From: Paenibacillus xylanexedens
Lineage (GTDB): Bacteria > Bacillota > Bacilli > Paenibacillales > Paenibacillaceae
Length of the DNA stretch: 64,000 nucleotides
Direction: 5' to 3'
NCBI RefSeq assembly: GCF_017874615.1
Contig: NZ_JAGIKV010000012.1
Location: 1 to 64,000 of the forward strand
Numbering within the stretch: position 1 is the first letter of the stretch; each line of letters begins with the position of its first letter. The notes under the pieces are model-generated. The model saw only the letters and a program-made list of their open reading frames with translations, was not told the DNA's origin and made no database searches. The position numbers and the translations under genes were made by a program. Shown one piece after another: positions 36,154 to 46,834 of this stretch.

Positions 36154-37044
36154 TCACCCTTTGACGCTACCTAGCACCAAACCTTTGGTGAAATATTTTT
36201 GTAAGAATGGATACACGAGCAAAATCGGAATGGCACCCAGGAACATCTGAGCGGCGCGCCCCGTTCTGGCGTTCATCATGGACAACAGCTGCGTATAATC
36301 TGACCCAGATTTCAGCATGATTTGCTCAAAACTTTGCAGGAGGGTCTGGAGGTAACTTTGTAATGGATAATTGGCTGGATTGTTCATATAGATAATGCCA
36401 TCGAACCACGAATTCCAGTGGGCAACGATGCTGAACAAACCAACCGTAGCGAGAGCGGGCTTGAGAAGTGGGAGTAGAATACGAAGCAATACCTGTACAG
36501 GCCCAGCACCATCGATAATTGCTGATTCTTCAATCTCCTCGGGCAGCCCCCGAATGAAATTCATGAGGATAATCATGCTGAATACGGGAAGGGCCCCAGG
36601 CAGGATCAGAGACCATATGGAATCGATTAGTCCCATTTTGACGACCACGAGATAAGTTGGAATTAGTCCTCCACTGAATAACATGGTTATTATGAAAAAT
36701 CCCATATAGATATTACGCCCCATTAATTTTTGTTTTGATTTGGAGAGGGGATAAGCCGTCAGTACGATCAGAACCAGATTCACCACCGTTCCGATAACGG
36801 TTCGTTGAATGGCTACCCAGAGAGAGGAGAAAAATGATCCTCCAGTTAATGCAAACTCATAGGCTTTTGTCGTGAATTCCACAGGCCAGAACGTAACACT
36901 CCCCGCAGATACAGCCGCGCTGCTGCTGAATGAAACAGCCAGCAGGTTGATAAACGGCAGGATACATAGGAGAGAGATTAGAAGCAATATGGTGTAGTTT
37001 ATGATAAGAAACAAACGCCTGCTCATACTTTTATCATAGATCAT
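36154..37044 (-). CDS. Sugar ABC transporter permease (YtcP type)
   Basis: A 296-aa, 6-TM permease with EAA motif IEESAIIDGAGPVQVLLRILLPL and the family ending YPFLQKYFTKGLVLGSVKG. It starts 18 nt after the stop of the upstream permease gene, with a GAGGAACTCAC-type SD region. It is the last gene of a three-gene importer operon. Confidence 0.92.
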   Translation of the reverse strand: MIYDKSMSRRLFLIINYTILLLISLLCILPFINLLAVSFSSSAAVSAGSVTFWPVEFTTKAYEFALTGGSFFSSLWVAIQRTVIGTVVNLVLIVLTAYPLSKSKQKLMGRNIYMGFFIITMLFSGGLIPTYLVVVKMGLIDSIWSLILPGALPVFSMIILMNFIRGLPEEIEESAIIDGAGPVQVLLRILLPLLKPALATVGLFSIVAHWNSWFDGIIYMNNPANYPLQSYLQTLLQSFEQIMLKSGSDYTQLLSMMNARTGRAAQMFLGAIPILLVYPFLQKYFTKGLVLGSVKG

Positions 37045-37062
37045 AATGTGAGTTCCTCCTTC

Positions 37063-37953
37063 TTAGAAGATACGATAACCAGCCACTCTGTAAGCCAGGA
37101 TGTATGATACAGCAACGAGAACACTGGAAATGATCGATTTAAATAACCCGACAGCGGTACCAATTGAATACTGCGCTTGTTGAATTCCTAAACGGTAGAC
37201 ATAGGTATCAATAATATCACCGGTCTGATAGACAACAGGGGAGTAGAGATTATAGATTTGGTCAAAGCCAGCATTGAGTACGTTTCCAAGTGAAAGTACG
37301 GTCATTAAAACAATGGTTGGCATGAGGAGAGGCAACGTAATGTAGATGGTTTGTTTCCACCGTTTCGCTCCGTCGATCACCGCGGCTTCGTAAAGTCCCG
37401 GATCAATACTGGTCAGGGCTGCCAAATAAACAACCGTGCCAAACCCGAAACCTTTCCATATGTCACTCACAATCATCGTCCAAGGAAAAATAGAGGGTGT
37501 GCCAAGAAAGGAGATCGGTGCAATCCCAAATACACTTAGAAATGTATTGATAATGCCGTCGGAGCTAAGGATATCTAGCATAATGCCGGCCATAATGACC
37601 CAAGAGAGGAAGTTCGGAATGTAGACAAGAGTTTGGAATGTACGTTTGATTCCACTGTGTAGTACCTCGTTAAGCAGTAATGCGAAAATTACGGGCACGA
37701 TTATACCACCGATAATCTTAAAGACAGACATGTACAATGTATTCCAGATCGTTCTTACGAAGTTTGGCTGATTAAATATGTGGGTAAAATTATCCCATCC
37801 TACCCATGGCGAGTTGAATCCGAGGCCCGGATTGTACTTCTGAAACGCAATAATAAGTCCGTAGAAAGGGATGTAACAAAAGATGAAGACCAAGACCAGG
37901 CTTGGAATCAACATGAGATGGTAAGCACTCTGCTGTTTCCATTTTCTCAACAT
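37063..37953 (-). CDS. Sugar ABC transporter permease (LplB type)
   Basis: A 296-aa, 6-TM permease with EAA motif YEAAVIDGAKRWKQTIYITLPL. ATG 37953 is preceded by GGAGG with 7-nt spacing and begins MLRKWKQQSAYHLMLIPS, the normal start for the family. The frame is open to 38037 but that part has no SD and nearly meets the binding-protein gene. As usual, the ATPase is missing and would be an MsmX-type protein encoded elsewhere. Confidence 0.92.
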   Translation of the reverse strand: MLRKWKQQSAYHLMLIPSLVLVFIFCYIPFYGLIIAFQKYNPGLGFNSPWVGWDNFTHIFNQPNFVRTIWNTLYMSVFKIIGGIIVPVIFALLLNEVLHSGIKRTFQTLVYIPNFLSWVIMAGIMLDILSSDGIINTFLSVFGIAPISFLGTPSIFPWTMIVSDIWKGFGFGTVVYLAALTSIDPGLYEAAVIDGAKRWKQTIYITLPLLMPTIVLMTVLSLGNVLNAGFDQIYNLYSPVVYQTGDIIDTYVYRLGIQQAQYSIGTAVGLFKSIISSVLVAVSYILAYRVAGYRIF

Positions 37954-38043
37954 ACATATTCCTCCGTTCAGTGTACGCCAAATGTAATCGCTATCAAATA
38001 AAGGGGAGAGATAACCCTCGTCCCCTCTTTGTGACAAACGAAA

Positions 38044-39648
38044 TTATTTCTTCCCGTAGGCTTCATTAACTGCCTGGGTTGCGTTATCGCCCCCGGCTGC
38101 ACGCCAATTCTGGACAATAACATCGAAATAATCGATACTTTCGCTACCCATAATGATCTTGGTGAAACCTTCGGTCAGGATATCATCCAAGGTTGTGCCG
38201 TAGCTTGAAAGTATTTCTGGCGTAACACCCCATAAGGCCGTCTTTGTATAGTTCTCGCTGTCCAGTACTTTCTTGGCAAGACCATACGCATTCTTTGGAG
38301 CCCCTTGTTGCAAATAATCACCAACTGCTCCTGGGGTTGCATTCTCCATGAATTCCACACTGTTGTTATATTTTTGCCACATACCCGAAGTTGTGAGTCC
38401 ACTGGTATCCTTGGATTGAAGGGCAGCGGAGACTGCCTCAAATTGCTCGTAATCGGAATTCGGATTAAGTACACGGAATGCTCCAACAACATGGGCAATA
38501 TCGTTGTCCAGCAAGGCGGATAACGTTTCTGTGGATTCCTTGCCATTGCCTTCATCCACAATATAAGCATAGTCGTTCAAAATTTTGATCACTTCTTCAG
38601 GGCTCTTAAATCCCTTTTTCATAACGATATAATTGTTGTTGGCGAAGAAAATGGATTGTTTGGCTTCTTTTCCATCAACGGTAGGGATGATATAAGGGTA
38701 GAAGATAGCGTCCTTACCCAGATTGGATACTGTGTCGACACCCGGATTATAACCCCACCATTGGTAATAAGGTTGCATTCCCACTTTGCCGGCTACAATA
38801 TCAGCGTTCATCGCATTAAAGTCTTTGATTGCAAATTCCGGATCAATAATGCCTCGCTTGTACCATTCTGACCACTCAGCCAGCGCATTTTTCATCTCAG
38901 GCTGCACGGAGCCGTACACGAGTTTTCCAGTGCTATCCTCCATCCACATATCTGGATGCGCATTCCATGCAATGGCCAGCAGGTTGAGGTAATCCAACGA
39001 TTGGTCTACCGCTATACCATAACCACCGTGTTTTTCCATGAATTTTAGTGCGATATTTTTGATGTCTTCCACAGATTTTGGATCTTGGACACCCAATTCT
39101 TCTTTCCAGTCGTTCCGGATCCAGATGAAGTCTGGTTGTTCAATTAATCCCCAGTGCATCTGTGGTATTCCGTACAGCTTACCGTCCTTCTTTCCAGATT
39201 CGTAACTGTCCGCATCTGCTTCCATGTAACCTTTGAGACGATCTGAAGCGTGTTGATCAAAGACCTCGGAAAGGTCCATGACCATATCTGCTTCGACTAA
39301 CTGTCTCAGTTGTGATGGATTAACTCTGAATACGTCAGGAAGATCGTTCGATGCGATAGCCAAATTGAGTTTTGTATCGTACTCATCGCTGACCCAGTCT
39401 GTTTTGACATTGATATTAAACTTCTCTTTGTATCGCTTAATCCATACATTGTTGGTGATATCGTCGCCCTTTGGATATTTTGCTGAAGTGTATTCTGATG
39501 TTACGGTGTGAATGGTTGTCGTTCCAGCCTCGTTGGAATCCGTGTCCGTCGTTGAACCTTTATCGGCACCGCTTCCATTGCTACAGGCTGCGAGTAATAA
39601 GGTTGACATGCACACAGACAAGACTAAGGCTTTCGTTTTCTTGTTCAT
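38044..39648 (-). CDS. Extracellular solute-binding lipoprotein (LplA/LipO type)
   Basis: A 534-aa binding protein. The signal peptide MNKKTKALVLSVCMSTLLLA is followed by lipobox Cys (AAC) and an acidic Ser/Thr/Gly linker. The mature part has the two-lobe fold of LplA-type proteins (SNDLPDVFRVNPSQLRQLVEADMVMDL near residue 100). A GGGGGAAAAG SD precedes ATG 39648. It is only distantly similar to the tandem pair at 9276/10980, so it has a different ligand. First gene of the operon, convergent with the two-component pair. Confidence 0.93.
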   Translation of the reverse strand: MNKKTKALVLSVCMSTLLLAACSNGSGADKGSTTDTDSNEAGTTTIHTVTSEYTSAKYPKGDDITNNVWIKRYKEKFNINVKTDWVSDEYDTKLNLAIASNDLPDVFRVNPSQLRQLVEADMVMDLSEVFDQHASDRLKGYMEADADSYESGKKDGKLYGIPQMHWGLIEQPDFIWIRNDWKEELGVQDPKSVEDIKNIALKFMEKHGGYGIAVDQSLDYLNLLAIAWNAHPDMWMEDSTGKLVYGSVQPEMKNALAEWSEWYKRGIIDPEFAIKDFNAMNADIVAGKVGMQPYYQWWGYNPGVDTVSNLGKDAIFYPYIIPTVDGKEAKQSIFFANNNYIVMKKGFKSPEEVIKILNDYAYIVDEGNGKESTETLSALLDNDIAHVVGAFRVLNPNSDYEQFEAVSAALQSKDTSGLTTSGMWQKYNNSVEFMENATPGAVGDYLQQGAPKNAYGLAKKVLDSENYTKTALWGVTPEILSSYGTTLDDILTEGFTKIIMGSESIDYFDVIVQNWRAAGGDNATQAVNEAYGKK

Positions 39649-39754
39649 TTCTTTTCCCCCTTATCAGTCATCATATTTCAATAACGCTTACTTGAAAATA
39701 TTCTAAACGAGAAAGGGGGAACGTGATATAAAGGTTATTGACGAGAACCGGTAT

Positions 39755-39839
39755 CTTTTTTTACTTTTGAGTTGTAGTGGAGAAAAGAGAAATGAGCTTT
39801 GTGCACTTTTTTTACTTTGTGCTCCTTCTTTTTTTACTT
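39755..39839. repeat. Three copies of CTTTTTTTACTT upstream of importer operon
   Basis: The identical 12-mer CTTTTTTTACTT occurs at 39755-39766, 39806-39817 and 39828-39839, with start spacings of 51 and 22 bp, near whole DNA turns. All lie 107-191 bp upstream of the binding-protein start. AraC-type regulators bind direct repeats, so these are candidate sites for the regulator encoded at 32658. The last copy overlaps the stop codon of the MetX-like gene. Confidence 0.5.
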
Positions 39840-40848
39840 ATGTCTCCAAAAATTGCTTTAGATGACGATCGATAACGAGTGAATCCTCTTCATTTGCTCC
39901 GATTCCAAAGCAGTGTCCCCACTTGGACTCTATAGGTTGATACACCGCGTTTGGCATATGCTGAGCATCATACGAACTGTCTTCTGGCGTGAAAAACAAG
40001 TCACTTGATCCTGGCATAACGAGTGCAGAAGCAGTGATCTTGCTTAACGCCTGTTCGAAGTTGCCGTCATCGACGGGATTATCGCTAATGTCTCCATAGA
40101 TTCCTGTACGCAACATGGTAATCAAGTCGTTAGCATCGAAGGGAAGAAATACTTGATCCCAGTAATCTTCTACATAAGATTTCAAGGAGTCGTAACCCTC
40201 AGATTGGTACAATTTCTCCAAATAGTACGCCTGCGAGAACCCCCATGGAGCATAAGCTCTTCCCATCGCTGCGAGACCGGCAACCGGAGGGCGCTCATAT
40301 CTACCATTTTTATAATTCGAATCTGCCTGTAACGCCGCGATCATTGCTTCGAATACCAACTGTGTATGGGGTCTGCTCTTTGCCGTTCCGCCAAAGGGAG
40401 CAATACGCTCGACCATCTCAGGATAACTGGTTCCCCATTGATAAACCTGCATGGCTCCCAGCGACCAACCCACAACAAGTTTAATTTTGGAGATACCGAA
40501 TTTTTGAGTGATGAGTTGATGTTGGGCATGCACATTGTCATACATGGAGATGAGAGGGAAGTTGTCCTTATCATATGGGGCAGGGGTATTACTTGGAGAG
40601 GATGATAATCCGTTACCCAACATATTGGGCACAACGATAAAATAACGACTGGGGTCCAGTGCTTTGTCCGTTCCAATTAACCATTCATTATCTGTGTGAA
40701 TTCCAGCAAACCATGTTGGGACAACAATAACATTGTCCTTTGCCGCGTTTAAGTTTCCATAGGTCTTGTAAGCGATAAAGGCTTGAGGGAGCTGTTGTCC
40801 CGATTGAAGTAATGTATCTCCAAGGTTATATGTTTCATAATCGTTCAT
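39838..40848 (-). CDS. Alpha/beta hydrolase, homoserine O-acetyltransferase (MetX)-like
   Basis: A 336-aa protein with the alpha/beta-hydrolase fold of the MetX group. The nucleophile elbow is VGWSLGAMQ, the acid region GSSDLFF, and the catalytic His is in KWGHCFG. True MetX proteins have GGSMGGMQ at the elbow and act in methionine synthesis; GWSLGAM differs, so another acyl transfer or ester hydrolysis is likely. It is divergent from a LysR gene and outside any methionine operon. No SAM riboswitch or T-box was seen upstream. Confidence 0.8.
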   Translation of the reverse strand: MNDYETYNLGDTLLQSGQQLPQAFIAYKTYGNLNAAKDNVIVVPTWFAGIHTDNEWLIGTDKALDPSRYFIVVPNMLGNGLSSSPSNTPAPYDKDNFPLISMYDNVHAQHQLITQKFGISKIKLVVGWSLGAMQVYQWGTSYPEMVERIAPFGGTAKSRPHTQLVFEAMIAALQADSNYKNGRYERPPVAGLAAMGRAYAPWGFSQAYYLEKLYQSEGYDSLKSYVEDYWDQVFLPFDANDLITMLRTGIYGDISDNPVDDGNFEQALSKITASALVMPGSSDLFFTPEDSSYDAQHMPNAVYQPIESKWGHCFGIGANEEDSLVIDRHLKQFLET

Positions 40849-40972
40849 AGATTGATTCTCCTTATAAAATAGTAATAACTTGATTTCACTCTACAATACG
40901 TCTATTATCAATTCAACGAAACGTTATCGAACATATCATTCATTTATTTTGAACTTAGGAGGTGCCTGACTC

Positions 40973-41857
40973 ATGGAAATACGCCAGCTAAAAACCTTTT
41001 GGACACTTGCATCGACCTGCAGCTTTAGTCAAACTGCTGAATTATTGAGCTATGTACCGTCTACCATAACCATGCAAATCAAATCGCTGGAAGAAGAGCT
41101 TGGGGTGAAATTGCTGGATCGATTAGGCAAAAAGGTCGTGTTAACGGATGCTGGCCAACAGTTTCTGCCGTACGCCACTAAGATATTAAACGACGTAGAG
41201 GAAGCAAAGTGCATATCCAGTCAGCACGGAGAATTGGCGGGAACGGTTGTGATCGGAGCAGACGAAGTGCTGTGTGCATATCTTCTTCCAGCTTTGTTCA
41301 AACGCTTCCGAGCGGAATATCCTGGTGTGCGGTTATTGTTCCGCCCCTTGTCTGGGCAAGAGCTTAAATCGAGTCTGAGAGAAGGGCATGCCGATGTCGT
41401 TTTTGTATTGGATGAGCCTATTAATTCCAAAGACCTTCAGTCAGAGTTTTTAAAGGATGAGACCTTTCAAATGGTGGTTTCTCCCGATCATATGTTAGCA
41501 TCGCGTTCCGAGTTGGTCATCGATGACTTCCACAAACAGCATTTTTTACTGACCGAAAAGAACTGTTCGTATCGCACTTATTTTGACCAATCCATAACAA
41601 AGAAAGGTGTGGATGCTCTGACAGAGCTGGAGTTTCATAGTGTAGAAGCCATTAAACAATGTGTTGTGGCTGGTCTAGGGATCGCTTTATTGCCTGAAAT
41701 GGCTTTGAAGAAAGAGTTGAGAGAAGGGGAAGTGGTTGCACTGCCGTGGGATTTATCAGATGTATCCTTTTCTGCGCAAATGCTCTGGCATCGGGAAAAA
41801 TGGATCTCTCCGTCTATGGCTGCTTTCATGGAGGTCGCCAAGAGTGAGTTGATTTGA
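40973..41857 (+). CDS. LysR family transcriptional regulator
   Basis: A 294-aa regulator with winged HTH IRQLKTFWTLASTCSFSQTAELL and the CysB/CbbR-type effector domain. AGGAGGTG precedes ATG 40973. It is divergent from the MetX-like gene, which it most likely controls. The intergenic region is 124 bp, enough for one LysR site. Confidence 0.93.
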   Translation: MEIRQLKTFWTLASTCSFSQTAELLSYVPSTITMQIKSLEEELGVKLLDRLGKKVVLTDAGQQFLPYATKILNDVEEAKCISSQHGELAGTVVIGADEVLCAYLLPALFKRFRAEYPGVRLLFRPLSGQELKSSLREGHADVVFVLDEPINSKDLQSEFLKDETFQMVVSPDHMLASRSELVIDDFHKQHFLLTEKNCSYRTYFDQSITKKGVDALTELEFHSVEAIKQCVVAGLGIALLPEMALKKELREGEVVALPWDLSDVSFSAQMLWHREKWISPSMAAFMEVAKSELI

Positions 41858-41922
41858 TTGTTCAGAATTTGTTTAGATGTATGTGTTAAAATATTCTTTA
41901 CAGAATATATGGGGGATTAGCA

Positions 41923-42387
41923 ATGGAGAGAAAGATTAGAAATTCTGCAAAAGCATTGATCATTAAAGACGGGAGAATGCTTGCAATGAAGCAGGATGAT
42001 AATGATGAAGTCATCTACATTCTGCCTGGTGGGAGCCAGAATGCAGGTGAAACCCTGACGGATGCTGTGAAGCGTGAAGTTGCGGAAGAAATCGGAATAG
42101 ATGTAGAACCGTTATCACTGGAATTTGTCATTGAAGGTGTATACGGTGAAGCTCTTCATCGTGTAGATTTTGTTTTTTTATGCGAGTACATAGGTTTGAT
42201 GGACCAAGATAGTTCTATTCTGCCAAGTGACGAAAATCAAGTGGAATATGAATGGCTCGAAATTAAAAATATAAACGAACTACCTTTATTTCCTGCAAAA
42301 TTACGAAAGCAGATCATTCGATTGGTTGATGGAGAAAAAACGGTTATGTATTTAGGAAATGAGGAAGATGACGACCTGAATAGTTAG
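41923..42387 (+). CDS. Nudix hydrolase
   Basis: A 154-aa protein with a complete Nudix box, G-X5-E-X7-REVAEEIG (GSQNAGETLTDAVKREVAEE region, residues ~37-60), which binds Mg2+ and hydrolyses nucleoside-diphosphate-linked compounds. The substrate is not evident. A GGGGG SD precedes ATG 41923. Single gene, followed by a terminator. Confidence 0.9.
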   Translation: MERKIRNSAKALIIKDGRMLAMKQDDNDEVIYILPGGSQNAGETLTDAVKREVAEEIGIDVEPLSLEFVIEGVYGEALHRVDFVFLCEYIGLMDQDSSILPSDENQVEYEWLEIKNINELPLFPAKLRKQIIRLVDGEKTVMYLGNEEDDDLNS

Positions 42388-42432
42388 ATGTGTACACGTC
42401 GTAAACAAGCGGCCGTCTTGTATTTATAAAGG

Positions 42433-42479
42433 AAAGGCTATTTCAAAGGACATGATGATCCAGTGAAATAGCCTTTTTG
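42433..42479 (+). terminator. Rho-independent terminator after Nudix gene
   Basis: AAAGGCTATTTCA (42433-42445) pairs perfectly with TGAAATAGCCTTT (42464-42476), then T-rich. Confidence 0.92.
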
Positions 42480-42549
42480 TCGTTGAACAAAGTGTACAGA
42501 GCGATTCAAAAATGAACATCTATGATAAGGGGTTACACTAGGCCAGGAA

Positions 42550-42897
42550 TTATAGTTCTTGTTGCTTCACGCCTGCTGTCATATTTTTCTGACCCCATAT
42601 TACCATGGATTCAATTAAAGGAACCAATTCCTTGCCTGATTCTGTGAGCGAATACTCCACTCTCGGTGGCACCTCGTTATATTGCTCCCGATGCACGATG
42701 CCGGAATGAATCAAATCCTTCAAACAGTTCGTTAACATCGTTCCGGTAATGCCAGGCAGTCTTCTTTTTAATTCATTGTAACGTATACAGTCATTTTCAC
42801 TGAGGATTGCCAGGATCGGAAGATTCCACTTGCCTCCAATAACCTGAAATGCATAAGTCGCTGGACATAACTGATCGAAATTAAACTCGTATTTCAC
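42550..42897 (-). CDS. HxlR family transcriptional regulator
   Basis: A 115-aa winged-helix protein of HxlR type: FQVIGGKWNLPILAILSENDCIRYNELKRRLPGIT, then the wing (VHREQYNEVPPRVEYSLTESG). The N-terminal Cys (LCPATYAF, around C11) matches redox- or aldehyde-sensing HxlR members. It is divergent from the DsbA-like gene at 43032. Confidence 0.92.
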   Translation of the reverse strand: MKYEFNFDQLCPATYAFQVIGGKWNLPILAILSENDCIRYNELKRRLPGITGTMLTNCLKDLIHSGIVHREQYNEVPPRVEYSLTESGKELVPLIESMVIWGQKNMTAGVKQQEL

Positions 42898-42912
42898 TTG
42901 ATACCCTCCAAT

Positions 42913-42930
42913 AGTATACTTTTTGATACT
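42913..42930. promoter_or_regulatory. Candidate HxlR operator
   Basis: AGTAT-N8-ATACT lies just upstream of the hxlR-like start and inside the divergent region. GTATAC/GATAC-type dyads are typical sites for HxlR/HypR-like regulators. Confidence 0.45.
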
Positions 42931-43031
42931 AAGTCAGAAAAAGAATCGTACTTGTTCAGAAGATTGTAGACATTATAATCAAACTAACACAAGAAAATCA
43001 ATTCATAAGACAATATAAAGGCGGGATAAAC

Positions 43032-43946
43032 GTGAGTAACGAATCTATGATGTGTGATCTGGAAACAGGCATATGTGGTGTGAGCGAAGAAGAGGCGATG
43101 CAAGAAATCAATCTGAATCATGTTGAGAAAAGGATAACTCTATATTACGCAACAGATCCGATCTGCTCTCACTGTTGGGCGCTTGAGCCTGTGCTTCATC
43201 GGTTTGTTGAGGAATACGGCCATTATTTTACGCTGCAAATTAAAATGGGTGGGCTACTGGCTAGCTGGAATGGTTTCTCGGATGGCGCTAACGGGATTCA
43301 GAAACCTTCGGACGTTGCAGCGCATTGGAAGGAAGTGGGTGAGCATTCACGCATGCCTATCGACGGTTCCTTATGGCACGATAATCCAATACTTTCTTCC
43401 TATCCGCCATCTCGCGTATTTAAGGTCATTCAGAGTACACACCCTGGTAAAGAGCAGGACTTCTTAAGACGTGCGCGTGAAGCCGTGTTTGCATTTAATC
43501 GAAATATTGGAGAAGATGATGTGCTGGCGGATATCGTTGATCAACTGGGCTTGAATGGAAAAGAAGTGGTTGAGGCGGCTGCACAGCAATCTGCACAAGA
43601 TTTATTAGAGGAAGACTTTGAGAGTGTCGCTGGTTTGGGAGTTAGAGGTTTCCCATCAATTATCATTGTGAATGAAGAGAATCAGGGTATAAAAATTGTC
43701 GGAGCGCGTTCTCTTGAAACATATGTGCAAGCACTTCAGCAGGTGCTCGGTGGTGATCTGAAACCCAAACAGATAATCTCGTTGGAGCAGAAAATCAATG
43801 AAGGACACCTTCTTTTTTCTAAAGAAATGGAGGTCTTGTACAGTATCGAAAAGAGTGATATTGAATCATATGTGAAATCTGAATTGGCAGAGCACACATA
43901 TCGTATGGGTCATATTTTGAATGAGATGTATATTGAGCATATCTGA
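43032..43946 (+). CDS. DsbA family thioredoxin-fold protein, SpxH/YjbH-like
   Basis: A 304-aa cytoplasmic protein with DsbA-type active site ICSHCW (C45, C48) in a thioredoxin fold, a helical insertion, and the cis-Pro segment RGFPSI near residue 210. An extra N-terminal Cys pair (MMCDLETGICGV) and the total length recall the YjbH/SpxH adaptor that presents Spx to ClpXP, or the FrnE group. The start is GTG 43032 with AGGCGGG upstream. It is divergent from the HxlR regulator, so it is probably induced by thiol or electrophile stress. Confidence 0.75.
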   Translation: MSNESMMCDLETGICGVSEEEAMQEINLNHVEKRITLYYATDPICSHCWALEPVLHRFVEEYGHYFTLQIKMGGLLASWNGFSDGANGIQKPSDVAAHWKEVGEHSRMPIDGSLWHDNPILSSYPPSRVFKVIQSTHPGKEQDFLRRAREAVFAFNRNIGEDDVLADIVDQLGLNGKEVVEAAAQQSAQDLLEEDFESVAGLGVRGFPSIIIVNEENQGIKIVGARSLETYVQALQQVLGGDLKPKQIISLEQKINEGHLLFSKEMEVLYSIEKSDIESYVKSELAEHTYRMGHILNEMYIEHI

Positions 43947-44062
43947 GGTAGGAGCCGTGTTAGAATCTTCCTGCTTTCGGCACACGGATGTGTTATTCGC
44001 ACAGGCAAGTCGTCCACCCATTGCGTAGACTGAAGTAGATCAAGTCAAGTGAGGTGAATTCC

Positions 44063-44635
44063 ATGGCTAAAACCAATGAAATACACGTCCGGGTGAAACG
44101 GCTCAAGGATCGCCCAGTCTGCGTGACTCTTCATAATGGCGAGACGTACGTCGGGTACATCTCTGGTGTTAACAGCGAAGGCGTAGTGCTTACCGGGGGC
44201 GGAAAGCTTACTCAGGCCGCAATCACAGCACCCTCATCTGAAGGCAGTGCTCGCAAAACCAAACCTAAGGCAGGGGCTACGAGAAAAACAGCATCCTCTC
44301 GAAACCGTAAACGGGTGAACAGCACACGTAAGTCGCAAGTACGATCCCGGTCGATGTCTCGCTCAACGTCTAGGCAAGCCCAGGTATCCTCTTTCATGCC
44401 TATGCTAGGCTCAATGTTAGGTGGCTTTGGCGGTGCAGGGTCGATTGGAGGTATGTTAGGCGGTGGCATGCGGTTGTTTGGCATGATCCAGCGGTTTACA
44501 CCTGTGGTCAAAATGGGGTATGGCATGATTAAGCAGATTCAGCCATTTATGGGTGCAGTTCAAGGGCTGATGACTCCAGCAAACCAAGCAGCTCAGGCTG
44601 AAACCGAAGGTGAAGAGGAAGCACAACAAGGATAA
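44063..44635 (+). CDS. Unknown protein: Sm-like N-terminus, Arg/Ser/Lys-rich middle, Gly/Met-rich C-terminus
   Basis: A 190-aa protein, not recognised. Residues 1-50 (VRVKRLKDRPVCVTLHNGET) have the beta-strand rhythm of an Sm/LSm barrel: V-x-V-x-L-x-NG-x-x-Y-x-G-x-I. Residues ~58-105 are very basic and Ser/Arg-rich (RNRKRVNSTRKSQVRSRSMS). Residues ~107-170 are Gly/Met-rich and hydrophobic (GSMLGGFGGAGSIGG), and the tail is acidic. ATG 44063 is chosen because GAGGTG lies 6 nt upstream and overlaps an alternative GTG at 44054. Possible RNA-binding or spore-structure protein; this is a guess from composition. Confidence 0.7.
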   Translation: MAKTNEIHVRVKRLKDRPVCVTLHNGETYVGYISGVNSEGVVLTGGGKLTQAAITAPSSEGSARKTKPKAGATRKTASSRNRKRVNSTRKSQVRSRSMSRSTSRQAQVSSFMPMLGSMLGGFGGAGSIGGMLGGGMRLFGMIQRFTPVVKMGYGMIKQIQPFMGAVQGLMTPANQAAQAETEGEEEAQQG

Positions 44636-45177
44636 TACTTGAAATGAAAATCGTGAAATAGAACACAACCTTCGTTGCATAATGGGAAGGAAGCATTGCT
44701 AGTATGTTGGGTGATCTGATCTCTTTCTGATCTGTTCTGTTCCTTATCTTCGTATCTGTTCTGTTTCAGCTTCTTCGCTAGATGCTTAACTGCAAGCTGC
44801 TCTCCGTACGCCAAACGGAGGGTGGCTTATTTGCTTATGCTGTATATGAGGTTCGAACCAGCTCGATTTCGCATGCTTGCTCAGTGCTAACGAACCTCAG
44901 AAACCTTATCCGGGTCAATATCAAGCCATTAAAATTCTAACGAACATGACACACCCTATTTGCTGCAAAATGTAAGATATAGTGTGGAAAAGGGGCTGAT
45001 TCTGCAGCATAACTTCTCCTGTGTTCGTTAGAATTAGAATCCGCCCTAAACGGGTTAAATAAGACTCCCTGTGTTCGTTAAATTCGTTCGTTGCGAGGAA
45101 TAAAAACTGAGGTTTCAAATACGCGTCTAAAATCTAACTTTGGAACTATGTAGTTCGGACGTTTGCCATCATACAGC
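44636..45177. repeat. Gene-free region with multiple TAACGAAC repeats
   Basis: No coding sequence is supported. TAACGAAC occurs at 44888-44895 and 44938-44945, and inverted (GTTCGTTA) at 45023-45030 and 45073-45080. AATTCTAACGAACA (44933-44946) and TGTTCGTTAGAATT (45022-45035) form a perfect 14-bp inverted repeat, with GCTGCA/TGCAGC nested inside. The two inverted copies share CTGTGTTCGTTA. It resembles a dispersed palindromic intergenic element or a non-coding RNA gene. Confidence 0.5.
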
Positions 45178-45218
45178 AAAAAAACACCGCGCGCAGGGAG
45201 CTGCACGCGGTGCGAAAA
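45178..45218 (-). terminator. Rho-independent terminator of the GH51 gene
   Basis: Read on the - strand, a CACCGC/GCGGTG plus GCAG/CTGC hairpin (45185-45212) is followed by seven T (AAAAAAA at 45178-45184 on the + strand). Confidence 0.88.
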
Positions 45219-45272
45219 ACAATGCTGATGTTGCAGAGTAGGAGAGAATTCAATCCCGCTCTTATTAAGCCT

Positions 45273-46829
<1,557 letters not shown>

Positions 46830-46834
46830 TCAAG

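Noticed and set aside
40849..40972. S-box or T-box riboswitch upstream of the MetX-like gene
   Set aside because: The leader is short, with no terminator and none of the conserved S-box or T-box core sequences.
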